Shown here piece after piece: positions 1 to 7,322 of a stretch of DNA of 50,331 bases (its first letter is position 1; each line of letters begins with the position of its first letter). The stretch is from JBEIHI01 sp964655245 (lineage in GTDB: Bacteria; Bdellovibrionota; UBA2394). The notes below the pieces were generated by a model that was given only the letters and a program-made list of their open reading frames with translations, was not told the origin of the DNA and did no database searches. Where the stretch lies: assembly GCA_964655245.1 (NCBI GenBank), contig CAZZLQ010000008.1, positions 1 through 50,331 on the forward strand, in the 5' to 3' direction. The position numbers and the translations under genes were made by a program.

Positions 1-255
1 ATAGAACAGCTTTATCCACTCGATAAAAGTCGGCTATTCTCTCTTTATAGAACATATGAGAAGCTTCCCTGGGTTTGGTGTCAGGAAGAACCGAGGAATA
101 TGGGAGCTTGGACTCATATGAAAATGAGCTTCCTCGATGAGGGCTGGTCGCTGACGTATGCGGGTCGTCCAGAATCCGCAAGTCCTGCAACAGGATCGTC
201 GATCCAGCACCAACGAGAGCTTGAGGAGTTCTTAGCGGCGGCGTTAAAGCTATAG
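1..255 (+). CDS. sucA: 2-oxoglutarate dehydrogenase E1 component, C-terminal end (partial)
   Basis: The frame open from base 1 ends at a TAG at 253-255 and encodes 84 residues. They match the end of the thiamine-dependent E1 subunit of the 2-oxoglutarate dehydrogenase complex: the QEEPRNMGAW motif, then YAGRPESASPATGS, then a Q-rich helix. E1 decarboxylates 2-oxoglutarate and passes the succinyl group to the lipoyl arm of SucB, which is encoded 31 bases downstream, so the two form an operon. The thiamine-binding part lies outside the window, so integrity of the gene cannot be judged. Confidence 0.93.
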   Translation: MEQLYPLDKSRLFSLYRTYEKLPWVWCQEEPRNMGAWTHMKMSFLDEGWSLTYAGRPESASPATGSSIQHQRELEEFLAAALKL

Positions 256-286
256 GCTGAGAATTGAGCGTTGCAGGAGTTTTGAT

Positions 287-1480
287 ATGTCAGAGTCTAT
301 TGATGTTGTCGTTCCCACTATTGGAGAGTCAGTCTCTGAGGGCACCATCGGAAAATGGTTTTTTAAAGAAGGTGATTCGGTTCAAAAGGACCAGCCTTTG
401 TTTGAGCTTGATAGTGACAAAGCCACTCTTGAAGTTCCAGCTTCTGCGTCGGGCAAGCTCTCAAAGATTCTCGTTCCCGCCGGAAAGACAGCATCGGTTG
501 GCGCCAAAGTAGCTGTGATTGAGCTTGGAAATGGCGCTTCCGTCAGAGCCAGCGCAGCATCTGCCAAAGCTGAAACTGCTCCCAAGGCCGAAACTGCGGC
601 TGCCGCTTCCGCTCCTGTGGGAGCCACCAAGGAAGCTCCTGTTGCCGCTGCGACACCAGCCCCTGTGGTTGATCTCAAAGGTTATAGCCCCAGCAAGCGC
701 AAAGCCATTCGAGAAGGGACTTTGGCACCCTCAGCGCCTGCAAGCACCGGCCTCTTTGGAGATGACTCCGCTCGTGAGCTTCGAAAACCCATGAGTACGC
801 TTCGAAAGCGTATCGCTGAGAGACTTTTGGAGTCTCAGCAAACAACGGCAACGCTCACGACATTCAACGAAGTCGACATGAGCCGCTCCATGGAGATTCG
901 AAAAAAACTCAAAGACAGTTTTGAAAAGCAGTACGGAGTTAAGCTCGGCTTCATGTCATTTTTCTCCAAAGCCGTGATGCATGCTCTCAACGCCTATCCG
1001 GATGTGAACGCTCGAATTGAAGGGGATGAACTTGTGTATCCCCAATTCGTCAACCTCGGTATTGCAGTCAGTACCGAGCGAGGACTTGTGGTTCCCGTGA
1101 TTCGCGATGCTCAAACCCTCTCCTATGTTCAGATTGAGCAAAAGATTGCTGAGCTTGCCGAGAAGGCTCGAACTGGAAAACTTCAGATTCCTGAAATGCA
1201 GGGCGGCACTTTTACTGTGACCAACGGTGGTGTCTTTGGATCCTTGCTTTCAACCCCAATCATCAATCCGCCTCAGAGCGGAATTTTGGGAATGCATAAG
1301 ATTGAAAATCGTCCCATGGCGATCGAGAAGAATGGTAAGTATGAGGTGGAAGTTCGACCGATGATGTACATCGCTCTGTCCTACGACCACAGGCTCATCG
1401 ACGGCGCCACTTCTGTGGGATTCCTCGTGAAGGTCAAAGAATACCTTGAGACTGTCACTGAAGATCTTGTGAAGGCCTAA
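287..1480 (+). CDS. sucB: Dihydrolipoamide succinyltransferase, E2 of 2-oxoglutarate dehydrogenase
   Basis: This 397-residue E2 protein transfers succinyl groups from its lipoyl arm to CoA in the TCA cycle. Residues 1-80 are a lipoyl domain with the lipoylated Lys45 in DSDKATLE. Residues 85-128 are an Ala/Pro-rich swinging linker. From about 163 the acyltransferase core runs to the catalytic DHRLIDG motif (His368, Asp372). The ATG at 287 follows a GCAGGAG ribosome site. Between linker and core, the usual E1/E3-binding peripheral domain of about 35 residues is reduced to a short SPSKRKAIREG stretch without its usual GTGxxGRxTKxDV end. The acyltransferase assignment is firm; succinyl rather than acetyl specificity rests on the adjacent sucA. 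Confidence 0.93.
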   Translation: MSESIDVVVPTIGESVSEGTIGKWFFKEGDSVQKDQPLFELDSDKATLEVPASASGKLSKILVPAGKTASVGAKVAVIELGNGASVRASAASAKAETAPKAETAAAASAPVGATKEAPVAAATPAPVVDLKGYSPSKRKAIREGTLAPSAPASTGLFGDDSARELRKPMSTLRKRIAERLLESQQTTATLTTFNEVDMSRSMEIRKKLKDSFEKQYGVKLGFMSFFSKAVMHALNAYPDVNARIEGDELVYPQFVNLGIAVSTERGLVVPVIRDAQTLSYVQIEQKIAELAEKARTGKLQIPEMQGGTFTVTNGGVFGSLLSTPIINPPQSGILGMHKIENRPMAIEKNGKYEVEVRPMMYIALSYDHRLIDGATSVGFLVKVKEYLETVTEDLVKA

Positions 1481-1493
1481 ATCTCAGCCCTAA

Positions 1494-1521
1494 AGCTGCC
1501 ACTACCGAATGTGCGGCAGCT
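1494..1521. terminator. Hairpin between convergent genes
   Basis: AGCTGCC at 1494-1500 pairs with GGCAGCT at 1515-1521 around a 14-base loop. It lies where sucB and the convergent flavin reductase gene end and covers the latter's stop codon. No clear T-run follows on either strand, so it is only a possible weak bidirectional terminator. Confidence 0.3.
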
Positions 1522-2122
1522 CAAAGGTCCGAATGAATTCAAGATACTCGTTTTTACCCAAACGAGACACGAGCGGAAGCTTGGTTGAATCAATAAGCCC
1601 CTTATCATCAAGAATCGAATCATCATTGATGTGAATTGCAACCGCATTGCCAAGAACCAACTGACCATTTCCAGGCTTATCCCCAAAGCTGATGACCTGA
1701 CGAAGTTCACACTCCACACTGATGACTGCCTCTTTGAGTCGGGGAGCTTTCACAAAGCTCGATGGAATCGCTGTGAGCCCTACTTTCTCAAACTCTGAAA
1801 CTCCATGAGGAAACTCTTCACTGCTGCGATTCATGACATCCGCCAAGGGACGGGTCACCACATTGTGAACAAAGCATTTTGTTTCCTGAGCATTGAGTAG
1901 CGAATCCTTCTTTCGTCCATCTCTTCCGAGCGCTGGGGAAAATCCTAGCACCGGCGGATTATTGCCCAGCATATTGAAGAACGAATACGGTGCGAGGTTT
2001 GGAACTCCTGACGCTGAAACCGTTGAAATCCATCCAATGGGTCGAGGACCAATGAATCCCAGCATCAACTTAAACGTATCCGCAGGATTCATTTCCGAGA
2101 TTTTAAGAAATCGACTTCCCAT
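1502..2122 (-). CDS. Flavin reductase-like FMN-binding split-barrel protein
   Basis: The 206-residue product has the flavin-reductase-like split-barrel pattern: GPRPIGWISTVSASG near the N-terminus, then NLAPYSFFNMLGNNPP and KDSLLNAQET. Relatives bind FMN and either supply reduced flavin or act on unknown substrates. It is the last gene of the tyrosine-degradation operon. Its ATG at 2122 overlaps the hmgA stop by one base (TAATG), which suggests translational coupling; a start 30 bases upstream is possible but would overlap hmgA more. None of the three upstream enzymes needs FMN, so its role in the pathway is unknown. The fold call is fairly sure, the function is not. Confidence 0.8.
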   Translation of the reverse strand: MGSRFLKISEMNPADTFKLMLGFIGPRPIGWISTVSASGVPNLAPYSFFNMLGNNPPVLGFSPALGRDGRKKDSLLNAQETKCFVHNVVTRPLADVMNRSSEEFPHGVSEFEKVGLTAIPSSFVKAPRLKEAVISVECELRQVISFGDKPGNGQLVLGNAVAIHINDDSILDDKGLIDSTKLPLVSRLGKNEYLEFIRTFELPHIR

Positions 2123-3264
2123 TACTTCCCTGCCGTTATCCACGATTTCCAATAATCGCCCAACTCAAGACCTCTTGCAAACGAGGTCACTTTGAGAGGC
2201 TTCACCGTATCCACCATCACCGCGACTTCATCTGTTCGCTTCTTGGATCCCTGATTCGCAAGAGCCTTAGGATGCGGGCCATGATTGATTCCACGCGGAT
2301 GAAGGGTCAAGAAGCCAGCGCCCATATTGTCGCGGCTAAAGAAATCCCCCTCGTGATAAAAAATCACTTCATCGTAATCGATGTTGGAATGATAAAAGGG
2401 AACTTTGAGGGCACCTTCTGGCTCCTCCAGAGGCCGCGGCAAAAACGTACACACAATGAACTGATTCGTCACAAATGTGGCGTTAATGCTTGGGGGCAAA
2501 TGAGCAATCGAGCTCAAAACCGGAGCAATCTGAGATATCGGCAAAACAAAAGGATACAAAGTGCCGCACCATCCTGCCAAATCACAGATATCGTGAGGAT
2601 ACTCAATCTCTGTCAGAACTCCGTCCTTTTGAACTCGGACAGTGGATGAAGAAGAGGACTTTCGACTGGCACTAAATGCTGGAGTTTGAAGACCCTCTTC
2701 GTGGAACAAAGCCTGCTGTCCCAAAATGCCGGTCTCTGGCTTTTTGTACGTGCTTGCATAGTTTTCAAGGCGCAAAAGATAAGTTCCCTGGGTGTGAAGT
2801 CGCCAAGTCACTCCCTTCGGAATCATCACATAGTCACCCTTTTTGGCTTTCAAAATTCCAAAGGGAGATTCGAGCTCGAAGCTGCCGTCATGACAAAACA
2901 GCAAATCCGATGCATCAGCATTACGAAAAAAAACTGAATTCGACTGCGTCACCAAATGCAAGTGAACTGCGATGTCAGCATTCCAAAACAAAGTACGACC
3001 CGAATCAAAGAAATCCCCTGAGACCTTTCCTTCAGCTTTTCGATAGCACTGAGGCTTGAGAAAATCCTCCCTGGTCTCATCCTTGACGGGCCACTGAAAT
3101 CCAGAGCGCTTGATGGAAGACCATGAGGTCGGAGGCTGTTTCGAATACAAATGAGAAACGGGTCCAAAGAAACCCTCGAGTCCAATCTCTTCTTCAAAGG
3201 TTCCCTTCGGCAAATTCAAATGCGGCCGCTCTGCAACGATTCCTTCCTTTCGGTACAGCTTCAT
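2122..3264 (-). CDS. hmgA: Homogentisate 1,2-dioxygenase
   Basis: The 380-residue protein opens the ring of homogentisate with O2 and Fe(II) to give maleylacetoacetate. The C-terminal cupin carries the family iron-binding region: FYHSNIDYDEV, then FYHEGDFFSRDN, and the second histidine region LHPRGINHGPHP. It is shorter than the roughly 430-residue eukaryotic and Pseudomonas enzymes, as in many compact bacterial forms. Its ATG overlaps the stop of the fumarylacetoacetase gene by four bases (ATGA) and follows a GGGGAG ribosome site, so it is expressed from the upstream hpd promoter. Flanking by hpd and fah makes the pathway assignment strong. Confidence 0.92.
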   Translation of the reverse strand: MKLYRKEGIVAERPHLNLPKGTFEEEIGLEGFFGPVSHLYSKQPPTSWSSIKRSGFQWPVKDETREDFLKPQCYRKAEGKVSGDFFDSGRTLFWNADIAVHLHLVTQSNSVFFRNADASDLLFCHDGSFELESPFGILKAKKGDYVMIPKGVTWRLHTQGTYLLRLENYASTYKKPETGILGQQALFHEEGLQTPAFSASRKSSSSSTVRVQKDGVLTEIEYPHDICDLAGWCGTLYPFVLPISQIAPVLSSIAHLPPSINATFVTNQFIVCTFLPRPLEEPEGALKVPFYHSNIDYDEVIFYHEGDFFSRDNMGAGFLTLHPRGINHGPHPKALANQGSKKRTDEVAVMVDTVKPLKVTSFARGLELGDYWKSWITAGK

Positions 3265-4208
3265 TTGGGCTCCCCAATGCGATTGGAAATCATCGGACCA
3301 TCGGGCAACCAGCGAAGAGTCACTGTCTCACCTTTGTTGAGCCAGCGCTTTTGATCTTTGCCAATATTGTGCTCCATCAAGCAACCAAGCCCCATTGTTC
3401 CGGAAGCAATGACTTCTCCAGGATACACCGTGCAATTCTTGGAAGCGCGGACAAGCATCTCCTCAAAAGAAAACTGAATCCCCTTCCAGTTCTTTTTAGT
3501 CAAAAGCTCGCCACCAATCTCAGCTGAAAATTCCAAATCATAACCTTTTCCTGACCGCTTTGATTCCAGCTCATCGGGAGTGATGATGAAGGAACCAAAA
3601 CTGGTCGCAAAATCTTTACCTTTGGTAGGCCCCATATTGATCTTCATTTCAAAACGCTGAAAATCTCGGGCGGTCCAATCATTAACAAGCGTGTAACCAA
3701 AGATGGCTTCGCGAGCCTCCTCGAGACTGGCGTTTCGAAGTTCTCGCCCGACCACCGCCGCAATCTCAAGCTCAAGATCCATCTCTTGAGATCCTTGCGG
3801 AAAGGGAATCTCTTCAAACGGACCACGGAAGCTTAAATGATTGGAGTAATAAAAAATCGGCGCTTCATACCACTCAGGAAGCATGTCGGCCCCTCGTCCC
3901 TTTCGAGCATTTTTGACGTGCTCCTCGAAGCAATAAAAATCTCGGAACATCACGGGTGTAAAAGGCAGCGCATAGTCTGTGGGCTTCACTTGAATCGCGG
4001 GAAGCGAATTAAGTCGCTCCAGGTTCTTACGCACATGATCAAGCAGCAGGCGCGACACTTTCACAAAATCCAAAAGTGTTCTTGTCTGGGTGATCAACTT
4101 GTCGTTGGGAAACAAGTTTACATAATCTTTCCACCGAACATAACTGCCAGCTTTTAGACCGAGAACAAACTCAGGACCGGTTGGGGATTGAATCGTTGCA
4201 AATCTCAT
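3261..4208 (-). CDS. Fumarylacetoacetate hydrolase family protein
   Basis: This 315-residue protein probably cleaves fumarylacetoacetate to fumarate and acetoacetate, the last step of tyrosine breakdown. The FAH-fold core is visible with acidic metal ligands in MDLELEIAAVVG and NDWTARDFQ and a KGKDFATSFGSFI segment; a GTMGLGCLMEH motif closes the core. It sits between hpd and hmgA, overlapping each by four bases, with a GAGGAG ribosome site 4 bases before its ATG. No maleylacetoacetate isomerase gene is in the operon, so this enzyme may accept the maleyl isomer or the isomerase is elsewhere. The family also includes other diketone hydrolases; context decides the call. Confidence 0.88.
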   Translation of the reverse strand: MRFATIQSPTGPEFVLGLKAGSYVRWKDYVNLFPNDKLITQTRTLLDFVKVSRLLLDHVRKNLERLNSLPAIQVKPTDYALPFTPVMFRDFYCFEEHVKNARKGRGADMLPEWYEAPIFYYSNHLSFRGPFEEIPFPQGSQEMDLELEIAAVVGRELRNASLEEAREAIFGYTLVNDWTARDFQRFEMKINMGPTKGKDFATSFGSFIITPDELESKRSGKGYDLEFSAEIGGELLTKKNWKGIQFSFEEMLVRASKNCTVYPGEVIASGTMGLGCLMEHNIGKDQKRWLNKGETVTLRWLPDGPMISNRIGEPK

Positions 4209-5149
4209 AGGACTCCTCGTCTTTTTTGATCAAGTTCCATGGATTCAAAGAGGGCTTGAAAATTCCCCTCACCAAATCCAACATTCCCCTCCCGTTGAAT
4301 CAATTCAAAGAACACTGCGCTAAAAAGCGGCTCAGTAAAAATCTGTAAAAGATAATTTTGCTTCTCGTCCGCATCCGCAAGAACACGCAGTCGCTCCACT
4401 TCTGCCCAAGATTCTTTGATTTTGATCTTGGGTTTGACGATCTCATAATACGTGTTGGGAACATCCAAAAACTTCACAGAAGAACTAAGATCCTTCTTAA
4501 TCGCATCCATGGTTTGAACAATATTCGGAGTTAATAAAGCAATATGCTGAACACCCGCTCCCCGATGAATGTCGATGAACTCTTTAATCTGCGAGCGATC
4601 ATCTGCGGACTCATTGAATGGAATCTGGACCATAAAATTGGGTGTTCGAGTGACCCATGAATTGAGACCCGTTTCTTTGCCGCGAATCTTGAAATACTGC
4701 CCCTTCTCGAAACCAAAGGTATTTTGATAGTAGCTCACTTGCGGATCCATCTGTCCCACTTCAACATTCACCGTATTATGATCAAACCGAAGAATCCCGC
4801 GCGGCGATGGAACAGGTTCAAAGCTTCGCTTGGTGACGATCGTATGTTTCATTTTGCCTGCACCCTCGTAGACATTCGGATGCTGAGCGAGGCTTTCGAC
4901 TCGGAAACTCAAATCAAAAACGGTATCTCCGTGCAAATTCCAATGAAACTGAGCGACGGGGTGTTGATGACCGTACAAAACAAAAAAGGCCTCTCCAGAA
5001 CCCCAAACTGAGGCTGGGTTTTGCAATTCCTGAGGGATCTTTGCGATAGGCTGAAAGCCGAAAACTTTCAGGACCCGCTCAAATGCGGAAACGTCCTTTA
5101 AAGCGCATTTAATGTGGTCATAGCCCAGAATACGGAATGGTAAACTCAT
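4205..5149 (-). CDS. hpd: 4-hydroxyphenylpyruvate dioxygenase
   Basis: The 314-residue enzyme converts 4-hydroxyphenylpyruvate to homogentisate, the first committed step of the operon. Two vicinal-oxygen-chelate modules are seen. The iron ligands of the second are His124 (FDHNTVNV), His202 (GVQHIAL) and Glu282 (FFELIQR), followed by the family signature GFGEGNFQALFESME. At about 315 residues it is shorter than the usual 350-400, missing N-terminal sequence. It is the first gene of the operon and is the only one without a recognisable ribosome site: its ATG lies one base after a perfect inverted repeat and just past a promoter-like sequence. Confidence 0.92.
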   Translation of the reverse strand: MSLPFRILGYDHIKCALKDVSAFERVLKVFGFQPIAKIPQELQNPASVWGSGEAFFVLYGHQHPVAQFHWNLHGDTVFDLSFRVESLAQHPNVYEGAGKMKHTIVTKRSFEPVPSPRGILRFDHNTVNVEVGQMDPQVSYYQNTFGFEKGQYFKIRGKETGLNSWVTRTPNFMVQIPFNESADDRSQIKEFIDIHRGAGVQHIALLTPNIVQTMDAIKKDLSSSVKFLDVPNTYYEIVKPKIKIKESWAEVERLRVLADADEKQNYLLQIFTEPLFSAVFFELIQREGNVGFGEGNFQALFESMELDQKRRGVL

Positions 5150-5150
5150 A

Positions 5151-5167
5151 GGCCGACTCTATCGGCC
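5151..5167. repeat. Perfect inverted repeat next to the hpd start codon
   Basis: GGCCGA, a five-base spacer and TCGGCC form a perfect 6-bp inverted repeat ending one base before the hpd ATG. It overlaps the candidate -10 box, so it could be an operator or an RNA hairpin at the extreme 5' end. Confidence 0.6.
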
Positions 5168-5185
5168 TTAAGAATCAATGGTCAA
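5157..5185 (-). promoter_or_regulatory. Candidate promoter of the tyrosine-degradation operon
   Basis: TTGACC at 5185-5180 is followed after 16 or 17 bases by GATAGA or ATAGAG near 5163-5157. The predicted transcription start falls at or within two bases of the hpd ATG at 5149. The -10 match is modest. Two 11-bp direct repeats flank the -35 box. Confidence 0.45.
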
Positions 5186-5204
5186 GAAAAGGGGGCCTTA
5201 AGAA
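5164..5204. repeat. Two 11-bp direct repeats 30 bp apart around the hpd promoter
   Basis: GGCCTTAAGAA occurs at 5164-5174 and again at 5194-5204, exactly 30 bp apart or about three helical turns. Each contains the palindromic core CTTAAG. One copy lies in the promoter spacer and the other upstream of the -35 box, overlapping the stop of the next gene. This layout fits two operator half-sites for a repressor or activator of the operon. Confidence 0.5.
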
Positions 5205-5587
5205 AGCAATTCAGTGACCCGATCGGCCTTGATCGCGCCAAAAGCCTGGACCGCTCGTTGCGGATCAGCACTCATCATTTGAGAGAGTTGATCAGCCATT
5301 GAAAGAAGCTCAGCGGGACTTCGAACTTTTTTCACCTCTGAGACTGGGCTTTCATCAAGAAGTCGAGCAACCGACTTTGAGCTCACATTGGAGTGAACAT
5401 CGCCCGCATTCAGACCGGTTTGGGAAATGCCATCGAGGACAGATCGAAGGGCGGATGAGAGTCGCGTGTCGACTGAATCAACCGGCAGCTTCCCTTCCTG
5501 CTTAAGATTTTCAACTTTAGTGGATTTTTCTGCCTGGGTTTTTTCGATAATAGGACTGAGACCCGTCCCTCGGCCATCGATCTTCAT
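5198..5587 (-). CDS. Small uncharacterised protein downstream of flagellin
   Basis: The 129-residue soluble protein has no signal peptide or membrane segment. It begins MKIDGRGTG, is polar and probably disordered up to about residue 85, and ends in predicted helices containing SMADQLSQMM and IKADRVTELL. The MKI start, disordered body and helical end resemble the layout of the anti-sigma factor FlgM, and it lies 85 bases downstream of a flagellin gene, but no FlgM motif can be matched with confidence. A -10-like CATAAT sits six bases before the ATG, so it probably has its own transcript. Confidence 0.6.
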   Translation of the reverse strand: MKIDGRGTGLSPIIEKTQAEKSTKVENLKQEGKLPVDSVDTRLSSALRSVLDGISQTGLNAGDVHSNVSSKSVARLLDESPVSEVKKVRSPAELLSMADQLSQMMSADPQRAVQAFGAIKADRVTELLS

Positions 5588-5593
5588 ACCTTA

Positions 5594-5623
5594 ATTATGA
5601 ACCACAGGGGCCGGATGGGATAA
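5594..5623 (-). promoter_or_regulatory. Candidate promoter placing the start site on the ATG
   Basis: CATAAT at 5599-5594 is a 5/6 match to the -10 consensus and ends six bases before the ATG at 5587. A weak TTATCC lies 18 bases upstream. Predicted transcription begins at the A of the ATG. Confidence 0.45.
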
Positions 5624-5672
5624 CGCCCCATCGCTTTTGAAACGCGTCAATTTGAAAAATCTTGATTGCTGC

Positions 5673-7169
5673 TTAGCTTCCACCGCCAGGTTTGGGCAGA
5701 TCCTCCAAAAGCCTGAGAACGGTCATGGCTGACACGTTGGCCTGAGTAATTGCAGCCAGCGCACCATTTTGAAGAAGCTGAGCTCTGACGAGATTAGCGG
5801 TTTCAAGCGCAAGATCGGCTCCTCCCAAATCCTGTGCAGCAGTCTCAATTGCTCCCAGCTGAGATTCCAAAAACTCCGAGGAATAATCGAGCCGATTGTG
5901 AACGGCTCCGACATTGGCGCGCAAGGCCGTGATTTGCTCGATTGTCGCATCGAGAACCTTGACCGCCTGATCGGCCGCTGTCGTTGAGTTCAAATTGAGG
6001 TAGCCCACTGCGGTTCCCGCATCGACGGCATATGAACCTGCCGTAATTCCTACAGCAGACTTGCCAGACGCGGTCATCGAAATATCTTCCGCACTCCAAA
6101 GGCGAATGGCTCCGCCCAAAGCTCCGCTCGTACCTCCAGCAGATAAAGTGCTCAACGTCCCGAGGATCCCATTGTTTGCGGCATTGTTCAAAGCATCCCA
6201 AAGACCATTACCCGCACCATTTGAAACAGAAAAATCAATATTCCGGCCATCGGCCGCGGTGAATTTTACTTGGTTTGTACTCACCAGAGTGGCAATCACT
6301 CCAGTTGAGGTTGTTTGATTGTTCACCAAACCAACAAACTCCGAAGCCGTCTCTGCAGCTCCTGTGATCTCGACGCCGTTGATCTTGAATTCCCCAGTTC
6401 CAATATTGTCCAGGTAAGCCGTCGCGGACATTTCCAAAACAATCGTTCGCTCCGTTCCCACTACCTCGGCATAAACTCCCGTTTGATTGCTCACGCGATT
6501 GATTGCATTCACCTTGGCAAGAGCTGAGCCGGAAGCACTCACATTACTTACACCATCATCATCACTGCCAGCAATAGCAACCCCGTTGAGTGTGACATAA
6601 AGGGTCGAGCTAAACGCATTTGTATTGAGATCTCCCTGACCGCCCGAGACGATCGCTAATCGACCCAACGTGCTTGTTCTCGCATCTCCAATGCTAAATG
6701 AATAAGCTCCACTCTTTCCTGGATAAGCCTGAACTCTCACTGAGCTGAATGTTCCATCGAGCAGACTGCGAGAATTATACTCAGTGTTGCTCACATAAGA
6801 CTTGAGCTCATCAAGAAGCGTGCTTGCCTCTTCCTGCAGAGCATCCCGCTCTGACACGGTTAGAGAAGAATCCTGAGCTTCAATGGCCAGCTCACGAATG
6901 CTTTGAGCGACCTCGAGCATGCTCGCAAGAGCCGAGTCGGCCGTCTCCGTTACCCCTTGTGCATCAGCGACATTGCTCAGCGCCTGACCGAGCCCTCGCG
7001 CCTGGGAATCCAAACCCACCATTCGAGCAAAATCGAGCGCTCCATCCCGAGGCGAATTCACCCGCTGACCAGTGCTTAAACGAAGTAACGCCTGGTTCAC
7101 CATCTGCGATGAGCGTTGCAGGCTTCGAGCAAGGGCGTAGGAGTTCTGGAGAGATCCAAAGCCGACCAT
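5673..7169 (-). CDS. Divergent flagellin
   Basis: About 498 residues with flagellin architecture. The N-terminal D0/D1 region contains ALLRLSTGQRVNSPRDGALD and long heptad helices to about residue 130; a Ser/Thr/Gly-rich variable middle carries flagellin_IN-like INGVEI segments; the C-terminal D1/D0 helix bundle contains VGAVHNRLDY and TANLVRAQLLQNGALAAITQA. Flagellins leave through the flagellar type III apparatus and build the filament. The N-terminus MVGFGSLQNSYALARSLQRS lacks the common MxxxINTN start, and the protein ends in an extra LPKPGGGS tail after the usual LLxxL end. I chose ATG 7169 because the upstream frame, opening at TTG 7274, does not look like flagellin. No good ribosome site precedes it. 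No other flagellar gene is nearby. Confidence 0.85.
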   Translation of the reverse strand: MVGFGSLQNSYALARSLQRSSQMVNQALLRLSTGQRVNSPRDGALDFARMVGLDSQARGLGQALSNVADAQGVTETADSALASMLEVAQSIRELAIEAQDSSLTVSERDALQEEASTLLDELKSYVSNTEYNSRSLLDGTFSSVRVQAYPGKSGAYSFSIGDARTSTLGRLAIVSGGQGDLNTNAFSSTLYVTLNGVAIAGSDDDGVSNVSASGSALAKVNAINRVSNQTGVYAEVVGTERTIVLEMSATAYLDNIGTGEFKINGVEITGAAETASEFVGLVNNQTTSTGVIATLVSTNQVKFTAADGRNIDFSVSNGAGNGLWDALNNAANNGILGTLSTLSAGGTSGALGGAIRLWSAEDISMTASGKSAVGITAGSYAVDAGTAVGYLNLNSTTAADQAVKVLDATIEQITALRANVGAVHNRLDYSSEFLESQLGAIETAAQDLGGADLALETANLVRAQLLQNGALAAITQANVSAMTVLRLLEDLPKPGGGS

Positions 7170-7177
7170 CACTGCTG

Positions 7178-7204
7178 CTATCGACGCGGCGCAGCAAAGC
7201 TTGA
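7178..7204 (-). promoter_or_regulatory. Sigma-28-like promoter candidate for flagellin
   Basis: TCAA at 7204-7201, 15 bases, then GTCGATAG at 7185-7178 resembles the flagellar sigma-28 consensus TAAA-N15-GCCGATAA (9 of 12). It ends eight bases before the chosen ATG at 7169. A sigma-70-like alternative is TTGTCG-N17-TAACCT at 7274-7246, which would give a 70-base leader. Confidence 0.4.
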
Positions 7205-7245
7205 GTGATTTCAAGTCAACTGAAACTGTCCTGAGTGATTTCAGG
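7200..7245. repeat. Two related palindromes upstream of flagellin
   Basis: CTTGAGTGATTTCAAG at 7200-7215 and CCTGAGTGATTTCAGG at 7230-7245 share the identical core TGAGTGATTTCA. Each has its own 5-bp self-complementary arms, with the change in one arm compensated in the other. Their centres are 30 bp apart. This covariation supports a function, either as tandem operator sites or as leader hairpins. Confidence 0.6.
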
Positions 7246-7308
7246 AGGTTACCGGACTCTAAACAAGACGACAATTTTGGTCAGTCTAGCGTCCACCTCT
7301 AGCTCTCT

Positions 7309-7314
7309 TACAAT
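7309..7314 (+). promoter_or_regulatory. -10 box of the SEC-C gene
   Basis: TACAAT matches the -10 consensus at five of six bases and ends eight bases before the ATG at 7323. No convincing -35 box is seen. Confidence 0.4.
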
Positions 7315-7322
7315 AGAGGGAT

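Noticed and set aside
7170..7274. 35-codon N-terminal extension of flagellin from TTG 7274
   Set aside because: The extension has no flagellin likeness, includes two palindromes and promoter-like boxes, and starts with a rare TTG; flagellins do not carry such a leader.
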